A stretch of 64,000 bases of DNA, taken from Planctellipticum variicoloris. GTDB taxonomy: Bacteria; Planctomycetota; Planctomycetia; Planctomycetales; Planctomycetaceae. The stretch spans positions 7,076,001 through 7,140,000 of the forward strand of contig NZ_CP130886.1 of the NCBI RefSeq assembly GCF_030622045.1, read 5' to 3'. The position numbers and the translations under genes are program-made. The notes under the pieces were generated by a model. It was not told the origin of the DNA and did no database searches. It worked only from the letters and a program-made list of their open reading frames with translations. Shown in pieces: positions 46,804 through 56,666 of this stretch. Each line of letters opens with the position of its first letter. Within the stretch, counting starts at the first letter, position 1.

Positions 46804-47985
46804 TCATACCGGTTCTTCGACCATGAACAGCGCCAGGCTGGCGGTGAAGCCGTGGATGTAGTTCTTCCCGCTCACCGGTCCCAGTTCCCCCTGGGCGAAC
46901 ATTCCTGCCAGCGGGAGCGGGCCGAGCCGGTCCTGCACGGCGCCGGCGTCGTGGTTGGGCTCCGGGAACATCCGGGTCCCGCGGCCGTTGCAGGTGAACA
47001 GCAATCCGCCTTCGGCGCGGGCGGGGGCGCGCTGCTGAAACTGCTCGAGCAACTGCGTCAGGTCTTCATCGGCGGTCGCGGCGTCGCGCAGATGAAACTG
47101 CACGGTCTGGCCCAGTCGGACCAGGTTACTGACCGCGACCGCTCCGGTGTCGCGATCGGCTCCCAGGACGTTCGAAATCAGAAAATCGCCGCGCTGGAAC
47201 GTGTCGCGGTACTCGCTCATGGCGACGCCGAGAAAAACGCCCTGCTCGAAGAGCTGCTGGTCGCGGGCGCTGAGGCCGGGAAACATCTCCTGCAATCGTT
47301 CGAGGGCGGTTTTGCCTCCCAGCTCGAAGATAATGTTCCGATCAGCGCGAGTCACGACGTAGGGCTGACCGATCGGTCGACAGCCCTGCGAGACGATCGT
47401 CTGCACCTGGGGTCCGCCGCGCAGAACGACGCCGATCGCCCCGGTTTCCACAGTCTGCTCATTGAGGAACAGGCGATTGGCGCCCGGCCCGCCGCCGCTG
47501 GCCATGCCCCCAATCACCGGCACGCCGGGCAGCTCGTCGCCGAACACGTCGAGCAGCGAGGTGGGGATCGACGAGTAGGGTTCGGCGACCATCAGGATCG
47601 CGCGGGTTTCGTCGTGGTGCTCGGCCAGCCCTTCCGGCACGCCCGAGCAGACCATGCCGTCCGGCGTTTCTTCAAACTCGACGGCGAACGTGGTCAGCAC
47701 GGACCCGGGGAGCGCGGCGCTCCAGACAGACAGGGCCGGCTGGTTCTCCAGTTCCCGATCGCCGCCGATGATCGCCTCGCCGGTGCAGCCCAGCAGCAGG
47801 CGCGTCCCGGTCAGCTCGCGAATCGCCGGGCCGATCTCTCCAAAGCGGGCGGCGTGATGGTGCGAAATGAAGACAAACGTCAGATCGGGCGGCGCGGCCG
47901 CGAACGCTGCGCGAATCGGCTGACAGGCTTCGGCAAGCGCCTGCGAGAAATCGGGCTGCGCGGAACAGCCGGCGGCGATGGCCAT
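46804..47985 (-). CDS. FIST-domain sensory protein (FIST_N/FIST_C)
   Basis: 393 residues from the ATG at 47985 (MAIAAGCSAQ). The N-terminal FIST domain (TRLLLGCTGEAIIGG) and a C-terminal FIST_C domain (LFTCNGRGTRMFPEPNHDA, GMFAQGELGPVSGKNYIHGFTAS) are evident. FIST proteins are proposed to bind small ligands such as amino acids and act in signalling. No kinase or methyl-accepting partner is adjacent. It probably forms an operon with ribF and perhaps with the NfeD-like gene 116 bp upstream. Confidence 0.9.
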   Translation of the reverse strand: MAIAAGCSAQPDFSQALAEACQPIRAAFAAAPPDLTFVFISHHHAARFGEIGPAIRELTGTRLLLGCTGEAIIGGDRELENQPALSVWSAALPGSVLTTFAVEFEETPDGMVCSGVPEGLAEHHDETRAILMVAEPYSSIPTSLLDVFGDELPGVPVIGGMASGGGPGANRLFLNEQTVETGAIGVVLRGGPQVQTIVSQGCRPIGQPYVVTRADRNIIFELGGKTALERLQEMFPGLSARDQQLFEQGVFLGVAMSEYRDTFQRGDFLISNVLGADRDTGAVAVSNLVRLGQTVQFHLRDAATADEDLTQLLEQFQQRAPARAEGGLLFTCNGRGTRMFPEPNHDAGAVQDRLGPLPLAGMFAQGELGPVSGKNYIHGFTASLALFMVEEPV

Positions 47986-48101
47986 ATCGATGTCATATCC
48001 GTGGGGAGGTCGCCGGGCCGGTGCAACCGGCCCGGCGGGAAGGCAGGAACTCCAACCGAGGCTAACCCGGCGTGCGGTCCGCATTCAACCGAATGGGGTG
48101 T

Positions 48102-48695
48102 TCAGACGGGTTCGTCCGGGAAATCGAAGTCCATGCTCGGAGCTTCACGTCCCGCCTCTTCGGACGGCCGGGACATCGCGGCCAGTTCTTCAGGACTGAT
48201 GCTTCGCACCAGGACCCGCGTCCCGCGAACCGCCACAATCCGGACCGGCTCGTGCTGCTCGACGACGAGTCCTTCCGTGAATGCATGCAGTCGATTTCCA
48301 TCGATGGTCACCATCCCCCCGGGATTCAGGGCCGACAACGCGTTGCCGATCCGGCCGACAAACCGCTCCAGCCGGGCGGTTTCGTCGGCGAACGGTTCTA
48401 GTCGCTCCGGTGCAGGAGCTTCGAGCAGCACCCGCTTTCCGAACCGCGTCTGCGGCAGCACTCGGAAGGCGCCGATCAGGGTTGACGGAACCAGGACCAT
48501 CAGCGTCGCCGCAAACAGCCAGAAGACGCGGGGCTGGCTGCGGCCCCAGGCGCTCCAGGCGTAGATGATCGCGCCAATCAGCAGTGCCACTGTGATCGTT
48601 CCGAGGATGCCGCCGGAGGGAATGAAAACCTCCGCCAGGAGCAGCAGCAATCCGACGATCAGCAGCGCGATCGCCAGCCACGCATACGTACCCAT
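48102..48695 (-). CDS. NfeD-like membrane protein with C-terminal OB-fold
   Basis: 197 residues from the ATG at 48695 (GGAG 7 bases upstream). Membrane helices include WLAIALLIVGLLLLLAEVFI and ILGTITVALLIGAIIYAW, and a third near 75-95. The soluble C-terminal ~80 residues (NPGGMVTIDGNRLHAFTEGL, VVEQHEPVRIVAVRGTRVLVR) have the NfeD OB-fold pattern. NfeD proteins are linked to stomatin/SPFH membrane microdomains; no SPFH gene is adjacent. Confidence 0.85.
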   Translation of the reverse strand: MGTYAWLAIALLIVGLLLLLAEVFIPSGGILGTITVALLIGAIIYAWSAWGRSQPRVFWLFAATLMVLVPSTLIGAFRVLPQTRFGKRVLLEAPAPERLEPFADETARLERFVGRIGNALSALNPGGMVTIDGNRLHAFTEGLVVEQHEPVRIVAVRGTRVLVRSISPEELAAMSRPSEEAGREAPSMDFDFPDEPV

Positions 48696-48949
48696 GACAA
48701 CTCCGCACGAACCACAATCGGGCGTCGGCCGGACCGGCCCCCCGACACCCACGCTGCAGTGTAGCCCAATCGGAGGCCGGAGCAACTGCCGGACCGACGC
48801 GAGGCGCGCAATCGAAGACGGTTCCACTCACTCGCTTCGCGTGTTTTCCGCGGGTATACTGCTGTTTCGGCGGTCGTTGCGCGGCGCCGGTCCTGTCTCG
48901 CTGAATCCTCTGCTCAAGTCTCGGCATCCGGTCGAAGGACAATCCGTCT

Positions 48950-50488
48950 ATGGCAGTATTTCTGGGGATCGACGTCGGCACCAGCGGCACCAAGACGCTG
49001 GCCATGCGTGAGGACGGTACTATCCTGGCGTCGGCCACGTCGACGTACGGTCTGTCGAGCCCGCAGCCGGGCTGGTCCGAGCAGGATCCCGCCGACTGGT
49101 GGGACGCCACCATCACCAGCGTCAAGAAGGTTCTCAAAGCCGGCAAGATCAAGCCCGAGGAGGTGGCGGGGATCGGCCTCAGCGGCCAGATGCACGGCAG
49201 CGTCTTCCTCGACAAGCAGAAGCACGTCATCCGCCCGGCGATTCTCTGGAACGACCAGCGGACTGCCGCCGAGTGCGCCGACATCGAAAAGAAGGCCGGC
49301 GGACGCGAAAAGCTGATCCAGCTCGTCGCCAACCCCGCGCTGACCGGCTTTACCGCCCCCAAAATCCTCTGGCTGCGCAAGCACGAGCCGAAGCACTACG
49401 ACAAAACGACGCAGATTCTGCTTCCCAAAGACTACGTCCGGTTCTGCCTGACGGGCGAGTTTGCGACCGAGGTCAGCGACGCCTCCGGGACGCTGCTGCT
49501 GGACGTCCGCAACCGGGTCTGGTCGAAGCCGCTGCTGGAGAAGCTCGATATCAGCGGCAGCCTCCTCCCCAAAGTCTATGAATCCGAAGAAGTCAGCGGC
49601 CAGCTCTCGGAAGCCGCGGCCAAACTGCTCGGCCTGAAAAAGGGCGTTCCGGTCGTCGGCGGCGGCGGGGACCAGGCAGCCGGGGCGATCGGCAACGGCA
49701 TCGTCAAGCGGGGCGTGATCTCGGCGACGATGGGAACCAGCGGCGTCGTGTTCGCCCACAGCGACGAAGTGCAGATCGATCCCCAGGGGCGGGTCCACAC
49801 GTTCTGCCACGCGGTCCGCGACAAATGGCATGTGATGGGGGTCGTCCTCTCCGCAGGGGGCAGCCTGCAGTGGCTCCGCAATCAGTTGGCCCAGGCGGAA
49901 ATCGCCGCCGCCAAGCGGTTGAAAACCGATCCGTACAACCTGATGACCGAAGAAGCCGCCGAGGCCCCTGCGGGCTGCGAAGGACTGTTCTTCCTGCCGT
50001 ATCTGACCGGGGAGCGGACGCCGCACGCCGACCCCAACGCCCGCGGGGCATGGATCGGGTTGAGTCTGCGCCACGGCCGGGCGCACCTGATCCGCTCGGT
50101 AATGGAAGGGGCTACCTACGCGATGCGCGACAGCCTCGAAATCATCAACGAACTCAAAATCCCCATCCGCGAAATCCGCCTGTCGGGCGGCGGCGCCCGG
50201 AGCGACTTCTGGCGGCAGATGCAGGCGGACGTCTACGGCCGGCGAGTGGTGACGATCAACGCCGAGGAGGGTCCCGCCTACGGCGTGGCGCTCCTGGCCG
50301 CGGCGGGAACCGGCCATTACAAGAGCGTGGTCGAGGCCTGCACCGCGGCGATCAAGGTGGTCAGCAGCACCGACCCTCAGGCGGAGGCCAAGCGGGTCTA
50401 TACGAAGTCCTACCCGCTCTACGGCCGGCTGTACAAGTCGCTGAAGGCCGACTACGCCGAACTGGCCCGTCTGGTGGCGGAAGTTTAG
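48950..50488 (+). CDS. xylB: Xylulokinase
   Basis: 512 residues of the FGGY kinase family. The N-terminal phosphate motif [11 protein letters not shown], the [10 protein letters not shown] substrate loop near 80 with the catalytic Asp of WNDQRT, and [14 protein letters not shown] in the second domain identify xylulokinase. It phosphorylates D-xylulose using ATP. The adjacent MFS transporter could import the pentose, although it is transcribed towards xylB. A period-7 tract begins 2 bp after the stop codon. Confidence 0.92.
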   Translation: MAVFLGIDVGTSGTKTLAMREDGTILASATSTYGLSSPQPGWSEQDPADWWDATITSVKKVLKAGKIKPEEVAGIGLSGQMHGSVFLDKQKHVIRPAILWNDQRTAAECADIEKKAGGREKLIQLVANPALTGFTAPKILWLRKHEPKHYDKTTQILLPKDYVRFCLTGEFATEVSDASGTLLLDVRNRVWSKPLLEKLDISGSLLPKVYESEEVSGQLSEAAAKLLGLKKGVPVVGGGGDQAAGAIGNGIVKRGVISATMGTSGVVFAHSDEVQIDPQGRVHTFCHAVRDKWHVMGVVLSAGGSLQWLRNQLAQAEIAAAKRLKTDPYNLMTEEAAEAPAGCEGLFFLPYLTGERTPHADPNARGAWIGLSLRHGRAHLIRSVMEGATYAMRDSLEIINELKIPIREIRLSGGGARSDFWRQMQADVYGRRVVTINAEEGPAYGVALLAAAGTGHYKSVVEACTAAIKVVSSTDPQAEAKRVYTKSYPLYGRLYKSLKADYAELARLVAEV

Positions 50489-50490
50489 CG

Positions 50491-50603
50491 AGTCGTCAGT
50501 GGTCCGTCGTCAGTGGTCAGTGGTGAAACGCGGCACACGAGGTCGTCTTCACTGACTGACCGCTGGCTTTCGATATTCCGCCTTCGTCATTCGACGTTTC
50601 TTG
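50491..50603. repeat. Period-7 tracts behind xylB
   Basis: AGTCGTC, AGTGGTC, CGTCGTC, AGTGGTC, AGTGGTG (50491-50525), then more degenerate heptads (TTCACTG, ACTGACC, GCTGGCT, TTCGATA, TTCCGCC, TTCGTCA, TTCGACG, TTTCTTG, 50548-50603). They fill most of the xylB/MFS convergent gap. Confidence 0.75.
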
Positions 50604-50647
50604 CCGCTGCATCGTTGCGCGAAATCTTCTCTTTGCCGATGGGCCGA

Positions 50648-52186
50648 TTACTCCGGCAACGCCTTGCCCTTTGTCTCGGGCAGGAACGGGAGCACGAACA
50701 GGCCGAGCAGGAAGATAGTCGACATCGTCACCCCGGCGTAGCGCAATGCCTGATCCGGGGAATCGGTCATCGAGCGGAAACCCGATTCCAGATAAGTCTT
50801 GACGAGCGGCCCGAGGGCGGCGACGAACCGCCCGACGTTGTAGCAGAAGCTGGTCCCGGTCGAGCGCAGCCGCGTCGGGAACAGCTCCGGGAAGTAAATC
50901 GCATAGCCGGCGAACAGCGAGAGCTGGCAGAAGCCCATCAGCGGGACCATCACCCAGACCTGCCAGAAGTCCTCAAGGAACCAGAAGACGCAGACCGTCG
51001 TGACGTAGGCGGAGATCAGCGCGAGGACGAACGTCGGCTTGCGGCCGATCCGCTGCGACAGAGCCCCGAAGCCGAACATGCCGAAGAAGGCCCCGACGTT
51101 GATCGCCATCGACGCATAACTGCGCCAGGCAGAGACTTGCCCGTTGATCTTGCCGTCGATGGAGGCCTTGACCTCCTTCGACTCCTTGCTCAGAGCTTCG
51201 AGCTTCTTCGGATCTCCCAGGGAGTCGCGCAACTCGGTGATCATCGCGACCGCCGCGTCGTCGCCGCTCTTTTGGGCTTCGGCAATTCTCTCCGCGTAGA
51301 CCTGCGCCGTCACCGGCTTCCGCTGGACGTAACCGATCAGGTCCATCGTGAAGAAGCCGACCGACCAGAGGCCGATGATCCCGGAACAGCCGAGGAGCAG
51401 TCCGAGCAGCGCGTGTTTCCGCAGCAGCGGATCGCGGAAGAGTTCCGCGTAGGACCCCATCTGCTTCTTCACGGCGTCGTCGTGCTTGGCCTTCTGCCAC
51501 TGTTCCGGTTCCTTCAGATTCCGGCGAACCACCAGGGCCAGCAGGGCCGGCAGGGCGCCGATCAGGAACATGATCCGCCAGGGGCTGGTGGTCATTCCCT
51601 GTTCTTCGGCGAGGCCCAGCCCCAGGTTGATGAAGGCGGCGCTGAGATTGCCGATCGCCGACAGCGCCTGCAGCAATCCGAGGGTATAGGGTCGCGCGTG
51701 GCTGGGCATCACCTCGGCGACGAGCGAAACCCCGACGGCAAATTCGCCCCCGACTCCCAACCCGGTCAGGAACCGGTAGAAGGCAAAGTCCCAGGGGCCG
51801 GTGGAAAACGAGCTGAGTCCGGTGAAGAGCGAGTACAGCAGAATCGTGATCATCATCGTCTTGGCGCGGCCGATGCGGTCGCCCAGCATGCCGAAGATCA
51901 ATCCGCCGAAGGCCCAGCCGGCAATGAAGATCGACGTGGCGATATCCCCGGCGGAACTGCGGGCGATATCGAGTTTGGGTCCGGTGAGTTCGGTTGTTTC
52001 GGGAATCAGTTCCCGCATGGCGGCAGGGCGGGCGAGGATAAACAACTGCTGGTCCAGGCAGTCGAACAGCCAGCCCAGTGCGGCGACCAGCAGCACGAAC
52101 CAGTGGTAGCGGGTCATCAGCCGCCACCAGGGGCCGGTGCTGGAGTCGGAGGACTTGTCTGACGAAAACTCTTCCAGACCGTGCAT
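50648..52186 (-). CDS. MFS transporter
   Basis: 512 residues from the ATG at 52186. Twelve membrane segments with the A-motif GMLGDRIGRAKT and the matching second-half GALSQRIGRKPT, plus PELFPTRLRSTG and PETKGKALPE near the end, place it in the sugar/metabolite-porter branch. It has an unusually long soluble loop (~270-340) rich in charged residues. It is divergent from another MFS gene of similar type 228 bp away; the substrates are unknown. Confidence 0.88.
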   Translation of the reverse strand: MHGLEEFSSDKSSDSSTGPWWRLMTRYHWFVLLVAALGWLFDCLDQQLFILARPAAMRELIPETTELTGPKLDIARSSAGDIATSIFIAGWAFGGLIFGMLGDRIGRAKTMMITILLYSLFTGLSSFSTGPWDFAFYRFLTGLGVGGEFAVGVSLVAEVMPSHARPYTLGLLQALSAIGNLSAAFINLGLGLAEEQGMTTSPWRIMFLIGALPALLALVVRRNLKEPEQWQKAKHDDAVKKQMGSYAELFRDPLLRKHALLGLLLGCSGIIGLWSVGFFTMDLIGYVQRKPVTAQVYAERIAEAQKSGDDAAVAMITELRDSLGDPKKLEALSKESKEVKASIDGKINGQVSAWRSYASMAINVGAFFGMFGFGALSQRIGRKPTFVLALISAYVTTVCVFWFLEDFWQVWVMVPLMGFCQLSLFAGYAIYFPELFPTRLRSTGTSFCYNVGRFVAALGPLVKTYLESGFRSMTDSPDQALRYAGVTMSTIFLLGLFVLPFLPETKGKALPE

Positions 52187-52413
52187 GCCGAAGGCCCCCG
52201 GAAAACTGACGATGGTGCAGGTTGGGCACCAATACACCCGAATCCGGGGCCGGTCGCAAGCCCCGCGAGCGGGTGAAATGCCCGCGCGGCGAATTTGGCC
52301 CAACCCCCGAAACAACGGGATATGGCGATTGCGTCCAGCGGCATCCCTCCGCACAATCGAGCCCGGACACTGTGAACTCCCCGCCGATCTCCCTCCTAGC
52401 GGATCCCTTCCCG

Positions 52414-54015
52414 ATGACCGAGCCTGCCCCGAAACTCGCGCGCCAGCCTTCGACCTTCGGCCTCTGGATGGCGCTGACCGCCGCTCTGCTGGGCTGGATG
52501 TTTGACGGCGCCGAGATGGGCCTGTTCTCCATGGTCGGCAACGCCGCCGTCGAAAACCTGCTGCTGAACGCCGCAGACATCGACCCCGCCGCCGTCGAAA
52601 CCGACGAACTGCTCGCGCAGAAGACCGAGGTCAAGAAGGTCGCAGGGCGCTGGTTCGGCATCATCATCGCCACCTTCCTGGTCGGAGCCGCGACGGGAGG
52701 GGTGGTGTTCGGGTGGCTGGGCGACCGGATCGGTCGCGTCCGGGCGATGAGCCTGAGCGTCCTGGTCTACGCGCTGTTCACGGGCGTCTGCGGCCTGTCG
52801 CGGACCGTCGAAGAGCTGGCCGTCTTGCGTTTCATCGCTTCGCTCGGAATGGGTGGCGAGTGGGCGCTCGGCGTCGCACTCGTCATGGAAGTCTGGCCGA
52901 ACAAGTCGCGGGCCTTCATGGCCGGCCTGATCGGCGCCGCAGCCAACGTCGGCTACCTGGTGGTCGGCGTGGTCGGCCTGGGACTCGATGCTCTGTTGAA
53001 AGATCAGATCCCCGGCTGGCTGGGAGGGATTGGCCTCTCGACGGAGACCATCGCAACTCTGACGGCTTATAAGGGCTGGCGGCTGATGATGATGATGGGA
53101 ACCACCCCGGCCCTGCTGACGTTTCTGATCCGGCTGTTCGTGCCGGAGTCGCAGAAGTGGGAAGATGAGAATGCGACCGGCAGCACGTCCCACTGGGCGA
53201 CCAGCGACCTGCTCGGAGTGCTGATCGGGGGTATCGGAGCTGCTACGCTGATCGTCGCCTGGGCGCCGTCGTTTTCCTTGCCCGGAGTGGGGGCCTTTGT
53301 GCTGCCGCTGCCGCTGAAACTGCTGGCCACCGTCCTGGGCGTGACCGTGGCGTACTTCGGCTACACGTTCCCGGTCAAACAGTATCTGAGCCGCGCCTTC
53401 CGCGTCAGCGGAGGCGGCGCCGCCGAAACCAAGAAAACGCTGCGGCTGATGGTCCTCGGAGCACTCCTGAGCGGCGTCGCGCTGCTGGGCACCTGGGGAT
53501 CGACGCAGTGGGCTCCCAAGTGGGCCGGCGAGATCACGAACAACGAGTTCCAGTCCCGCGAGTGGACGCAGATCGCGCTGGCGGCCGGGGCCTGCCTGGG
53601 AACGATCGTCGCGGCGCTGATGGGAGACTGGTTCGGCCGCCGGGCCGCCTACTTCATGCTCTGCGTACTGGCGCTGGCCTCGGCCGAGTTCCTGTACTAC
53701 TTCAACAGTCAGTACGACACGCTCTTTCTGGTGTCGTCATTCATGGCGGGCGCATGCACGGCATCGTTTTATGGCTGGCTGCCGCTTTATCTGCCGGAGC
53801 TGTTCAGCACCCGCGTGCGCGCGACGGGACAGGGGTTCGCCTTCAACTTCGGTCGAATTCTGGCGGCCGTCGGCGCGCTGCAGACCGGTGTCCTGATGGA
53901 CGCCTTCGGCGGCAGTCTTCCCAAAGCCGGCATGATGATGAGCATGATCTACGTGGTCGGCATGGTCGCCATCTGGTTCGCCCCGGAAACGCGCGGCAAA
54001 CCGCTGCCGGAATAG
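52414..54015 (+). CDS. MFS transporter
   Basis: 533 residues from the ATG at 52414. It shares A-motifs (GWLGDRIGRVRA; ALMGDWFGRRAA) and the PELFSTRVRATG and PETRGKPLPE tail with the divergent neighbour, so the two are probably paralogues. A loop of ~40 residues after the first helix (ENLLLNAADIDPAAVETDEL) is a lineage-specific insertion. The substrate is unassigned. Confidence 0.88.
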   Translation: MTEPAPKLARQPSTFGLWMALTAALLGWMFDGAEMGLFSMVGNAAVENLLLNAADIDPAAVETDELLAQKTEVKKVAGRWFGIIIATFLVGAATGGVVFGWLGDRIGRVRAMSLSVLVYALFTGVCGLSRTVEELAVLRFIASLGMGGEWALGVALVMEVWPNKSRAFMAGLIGAAANVGYLVVGVVGLGLDALLKDQIPGWLGGIGLSTETIATLTAYKGWRLMMMMGTTPALLTFLIRLFVPESQKWEDENATGSTSHWATSDLLGVLIGGIGAATLIVAWAPSFSLPGVGAFVLPLPLKLLATVLGVTVAYFGYTFPVKQYLSRAFRVSGGGAAETKKTLRLMVLGALLSGVALLGTWGSTQWAPKWAGEITNNEFQSREWTQIALAAGACLGTIVAALMGDWFGRRAAYFMLCVLALASAEFLYYFNSQYDTLFLVSSFMAGACTASFYGWLPLYLPELFSTRVRATGQGFAFNFGRILAAVGALQTGVLMDAFGGSLPKAGMMMSMIYVVGMVAIWFAPETRGKPLPE

Positions 54016-54057
54016 TCGAGGGACGAGAGTCCGGAGTCGAGAGCCAGAGACGAAGCC
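54016..54057. repeat. Period-7 tract directly after a stop codon
   Basis: TCGAGGG, ACGAGAG, TCCGGAG, TCGAGAG, CCAGAGA, CGAAGCC, starting at the first base after the TAG of the MFS gene. Confidence 0.75.
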
Positions 54058-54493
54058 GGAACCGCATTTCTTCTCTGTCGATCGACACGAACTCGGTTTC
54101 GTCAGTCAATCGCTTCTCTGGCAATGAGGACGCGAAGATGACTGTCCAAAGCGAGGCGAGGACATGCCCCAAAGTCCTGCCTGGGGCGGCCAGAGTCATC
54201 GCCCCACGGCGTCAGCCCAGGATGACCGAGCCGTCAGCAACTGACTGGCAACCCCCGGCAACGTCGTGAACGATTTCAGGCGGCGATGTTTTCGAGTTTC
54301 TGTCGCTCCTGAGCGGTCATGGTCCGGAGTTCGGGATCGCCGAGGGGTTTCTTGTCGGGATTCGGGGGCGCCAACCCGAATGATTCACCCTGCTCCAATG
54401 CAAAGGCCTCACGCGGCGTAGAAGGTGTTGTCAGATCAGCACTTCAACGCCACAAGGAGACCGGGGGTGAGTTGACAGGGTTTGCTGCCGTTT

Positions 54494-54535
54494 GCCCTCG
54501 ATTTCCTCCCCCGAAAACCGATCGAAATCGAGGGC
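54494..54535. repeat. Perfect 12-bp-stem inverted repeat inside the IS remnant
   Basis: Arms GCCCTCGATTTC and GAAATCGAGGGC separated by 18 bases. It lies upstream of the transposase remnant and may be an end or internal regulatory hairpin of the decayed element. Confidence 0.7.
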
Positions 54536-54573
54536 TCCCGGGCGCAGCTCACCGGTGAGGCTGGTTCAATCGT

Positions 54574-54753
54574 CGTCGCGAGGATCCGCTGGGCGAGCGG
54601 TTCGCCACGACGTGGCGTCAGCGACTGATCAAGGCGGCGGAGATCATGGTCAGCACCCGCCGGGTGGCAGTCCGGTTGAGCGCGAGCTGGCCGTCTGCGG
54701 ACGCGTACCGCCGAATTTCGCAGGCGGTGCTGGCCTGGCCGCGCAGCTCCTGA
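54574..54753 (+). pseudogene. C-terminal fragment of an IS transposase (IS1380/IS4-like)
   Basis: About 58 codons read EDPLGERFATTWRQRLIKAA... and end RRISQAVLAWPRSS before a stop (quoted in part). The TWRxRLIK and RRVxVxLSASWP words are those at the C-terminus of IS1380/IS4-type transposases, as recalled. The N-terminal ~350 residues and the catalytic residues are missing, so the element is dead. It has broken the minus-strand secreted-protein gene. Confidence 0.65.
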
Positions 54754-55068
54754 CGCCTTCTCCCGTCGTGCTGCCACAGACCCGACATCGCTATTCGACG
54801 CTTCCGGGGAAGGGGGGCGTTCTGCGCGCCGCCCGGCGCAGATCGCCGTTCGACCGCCGCTTACTCTCAGGCCGAGCCGACGTCGGAACGACGAGCTGAT
54901 TGATGAATCATGCGGGCTATTCCCATTCAACTTGATCGCCAGATCGGCGAGCTCGTGAACGTCTTTGGCGTCGAGCGTCATCGGGTAGGCCCTGGGTTTG
55001 TCCTGGGCCGCGACTTGTGCGGCGACGCCCGGGAGGACGGCCAGGGCGATCAAGAGGATGCGTCGCAT

Positions 55069-55461
55069 GGTTCCGACTCCTGACGTTGAAGTGATTCAGA
55101 GCGCGAGCTCCCCCCGCCCCGGGGCCGGCTTTGGAATTAAAGTCCTTGATCCGCAACGGAATTCGGCCGGCAAGTGATATCCCCACACAGCCTCCCTGGC
55201 GATTGCCGCGAGGAACGGGGCCGAGGGGACCTTGCGAGTTTCGCCGGGCGTTGGCGTGGGCAGACCTGCGCATGGGGATGACCTGCCGGCCGCTTGAGTT
55301 CCGGCTTTTTTCCGACGGACCGGAGAATTCGCGAAATTGGAGCCGCGGACGATATCCGAATGGTTCTTACGAACAGACCCGAATTCGAGCTTCCCTGATC
55401 GAAGATCGCGAGTCATGTCGGAGTGACGGCAGTGGCTGATCGCTGCAACGTCTGCGAACCT
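55069..55461. other. Intergenic region, nothing recognised
   Basis: 393 bp. Only the ribosome site of the broken secreted-protein gene (AGGAGT at ~55080) is clear. Frames on both strands have no recognisable product. Confidence 0.4.
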
Positions 55462-55677
55462 TCAATAGGATCGCCGAAGCACGTCCAGATACGATCGCGG
55501 CGACTCGACGACCCCGCGGCAGAAGCGGCACTCGAACACGCGCAGCGTCTGGACCTTTGCATCGCCAGTCAGCGGCTTCTTTCCCTGAAACGCAAGAGCG
55601 AAACATCGGCGGCAATGCGGGCAATATCGCAGCCAGGAAACGATGGCGTACTTCGAACCGTCCGCGACGAATCTCAT
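55462..55677 (-). CDS. Small zinc-ribbon-like protein
   Basis: 71 residues from the ATG at 55677 (a TTG at 55695 is also open). Two Cys pairs (CPHCRRC and CRFC) suggest a treble-clef or zinc-ribbon fold. No family was recognised, and there is no clear operon partner. The Cys spacing and a normal composition make it plausible as a gene. Confidence 0.5.
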   Translation of the reverse strand: MRFVADGSKYAIVSWLRYCPHCRRCFALAFQGKKPLTGDAKVQTLRVFECRFCRGVVESPRSYLDVLRRSY

Positions 55678-55817
55678 CAGCCGTCCGTCCCGCAAAACGG
55701 ATCGCCCGGCAGTTCCAACGGATTGCCGGCCCCCGGATCCGGGACAGGACCATTCTACAGATCAGGCTCGATAGCGGGCCATCATCTGGCGCTCAAGTCC
55801 AAGCATTTCTGAGTCCG

Positions 55818-56126
55818 CTATGCCCTCTTGAATTCATCGTGGTCGGACCGCATCGATTCCATCCAGGCCTCCATGTTCGGAAACAGCACGGTACGCGGCC
55901 AGCGGGGATCTGTTTCCCGATGCCAGGTGAGATGGACCTCGGCCATTCGTTCGGTTCCCCCCCGGATCGCAAACAGGGCATCGTCGCAGTCCTGTCGACG
56001 AGCGACAGCCATGACGGGCGCGCCGAACAGAACGTGGCCGGGAACCAGTTCCCGCTGCAGCTCGGCCGCAAACTCCGGAGCCGATTCCGCATGCCACGGC
56101 TCAAGAAATTGTCCGGCCGAATCCAT
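55818..56126 (-). CDS. Conserved-type hypothetical protein
   Basis: 102 residues. The segments HVLFGAPVMAVARRQDCDDALF, EVHLTWHRETDPRWPRTVLF and a C-terminal DHDEF look like an uncharacterised family of ~100 residues that I recall from other bacteria, but I have no function to assign. It stands alone between a zinc-ribbon gene and a toxin-antitoxin-like pair. Confidence 0.6.
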   Translation of the reverse strand: MDSAGQFLEPWHAESAPEFAAELQRELVPGHVLFGAPVMAVARRQDCDDALFAIRGGTERMAEVHLTWHRETDPRWPRTVLFPNMEAWMESMRSDHDEFKRA

Positions 56127-56288
56127 CCTCCATCCCTCTGAACTGCGGACGCCGGCCAGATCTGAGTTTCAACGAGGCTCTTCGAATCCCGCTTGCATTT
56201 GAAGATACACGCCGACAAATCGGGCATGAATCCGGGGAAACAGCAGTTTTCTGGCGGTGGCCGTCGATCACCGTTCCCGACGACGAGA

Positions 56289-56666
56289 CTACTTTGTGTC
56301 TGACGTCGCTCGCGGCCGAACGGAGACAATCAGTTCGGCGTTGATCGCATTCGCCAGACGTTCCAGCGTTTCGACGGTGGGGTTCCCCTGGCCGCGCTCC
56401 AGCCGGGAGTAGTTGCCGCTGTTCATGTGCATGGCGTCGGCGACTTCTTTCGCCGACTTTCCGGAAGAGACGCGCAGTTCCCGCAACAGCTTCAGGACGT
56501 CTCCCAGCTTCACGGGTAGCTGCACCAGTTCCCGCAGCATCTGTCGACTCTCGGCGGCGGTCGCGTCCCGTTCCGCTTCCGCCTCTTTCCAAGACTGCTG
56601 CAGACGGACGGCCCGATCGGCCGGCAGCTTTCCGATGACTCGCTTTCCCAGGCGTTTCGCCATCAT
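56289..56666 (-). CDS. XRE-family HTH antitoxin-like protein
   Basis: 125 residues from the ATG at 56666, which overlaps the stop of the upstream toxin-like gene (ATGA). The helix-turn-helix (SAKEVADAMHMNSGNYSRLERG followed by NPTVETLERLANAI) is in the C-terminal half, as in HigA-type antitoxins, while the N-terminal half is a charged helix that could bind the toxin. It probably represses its own promoter (56963-56991). Confidence 0.85.
   Translation of the reverse strand: MMAKRLGKRVIGKLPADRAVRLQQSWKEAEAERDATAAESRQMLRELVQLPVKLGDVLKLLRELRVSSGKSAKEVADAMHMNSGNYSRLERGQGNPTVETLERLANAINAELIVSVRPRATSDTK

Larger units (their letters stand above)
54280..55068 (-). pseudogene. Small secreted protein gene interrupted by a transposase remnant
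   Basis: The 5' part starts at an ATG at 55068 with an AGGAGT ribosome site and encodes a signal peptide (ILLIALAVLPGVAAQVAAQ) and KPRAYPMTLDAKDVHELADL, ending near 54917. A 3' part (STPREAFALEQGESFGL, PNPDKKPLGDPELRT, TMTAQERQKLENIAA, stop at 54280) lies beyond an IS remnant at ~54435-54905. The two parts seem to be one gene of ~110-130 codons split by the insertion. The protein is of unknown family. The exact junctions are uncertain. Confidence 0.65.

Noticed and set aside
46783-48564. 593-codon plus-strand frame
   Set aside because: Antisense to ribF's upstream FIST and NfeD-like genes; no motifs of its own.
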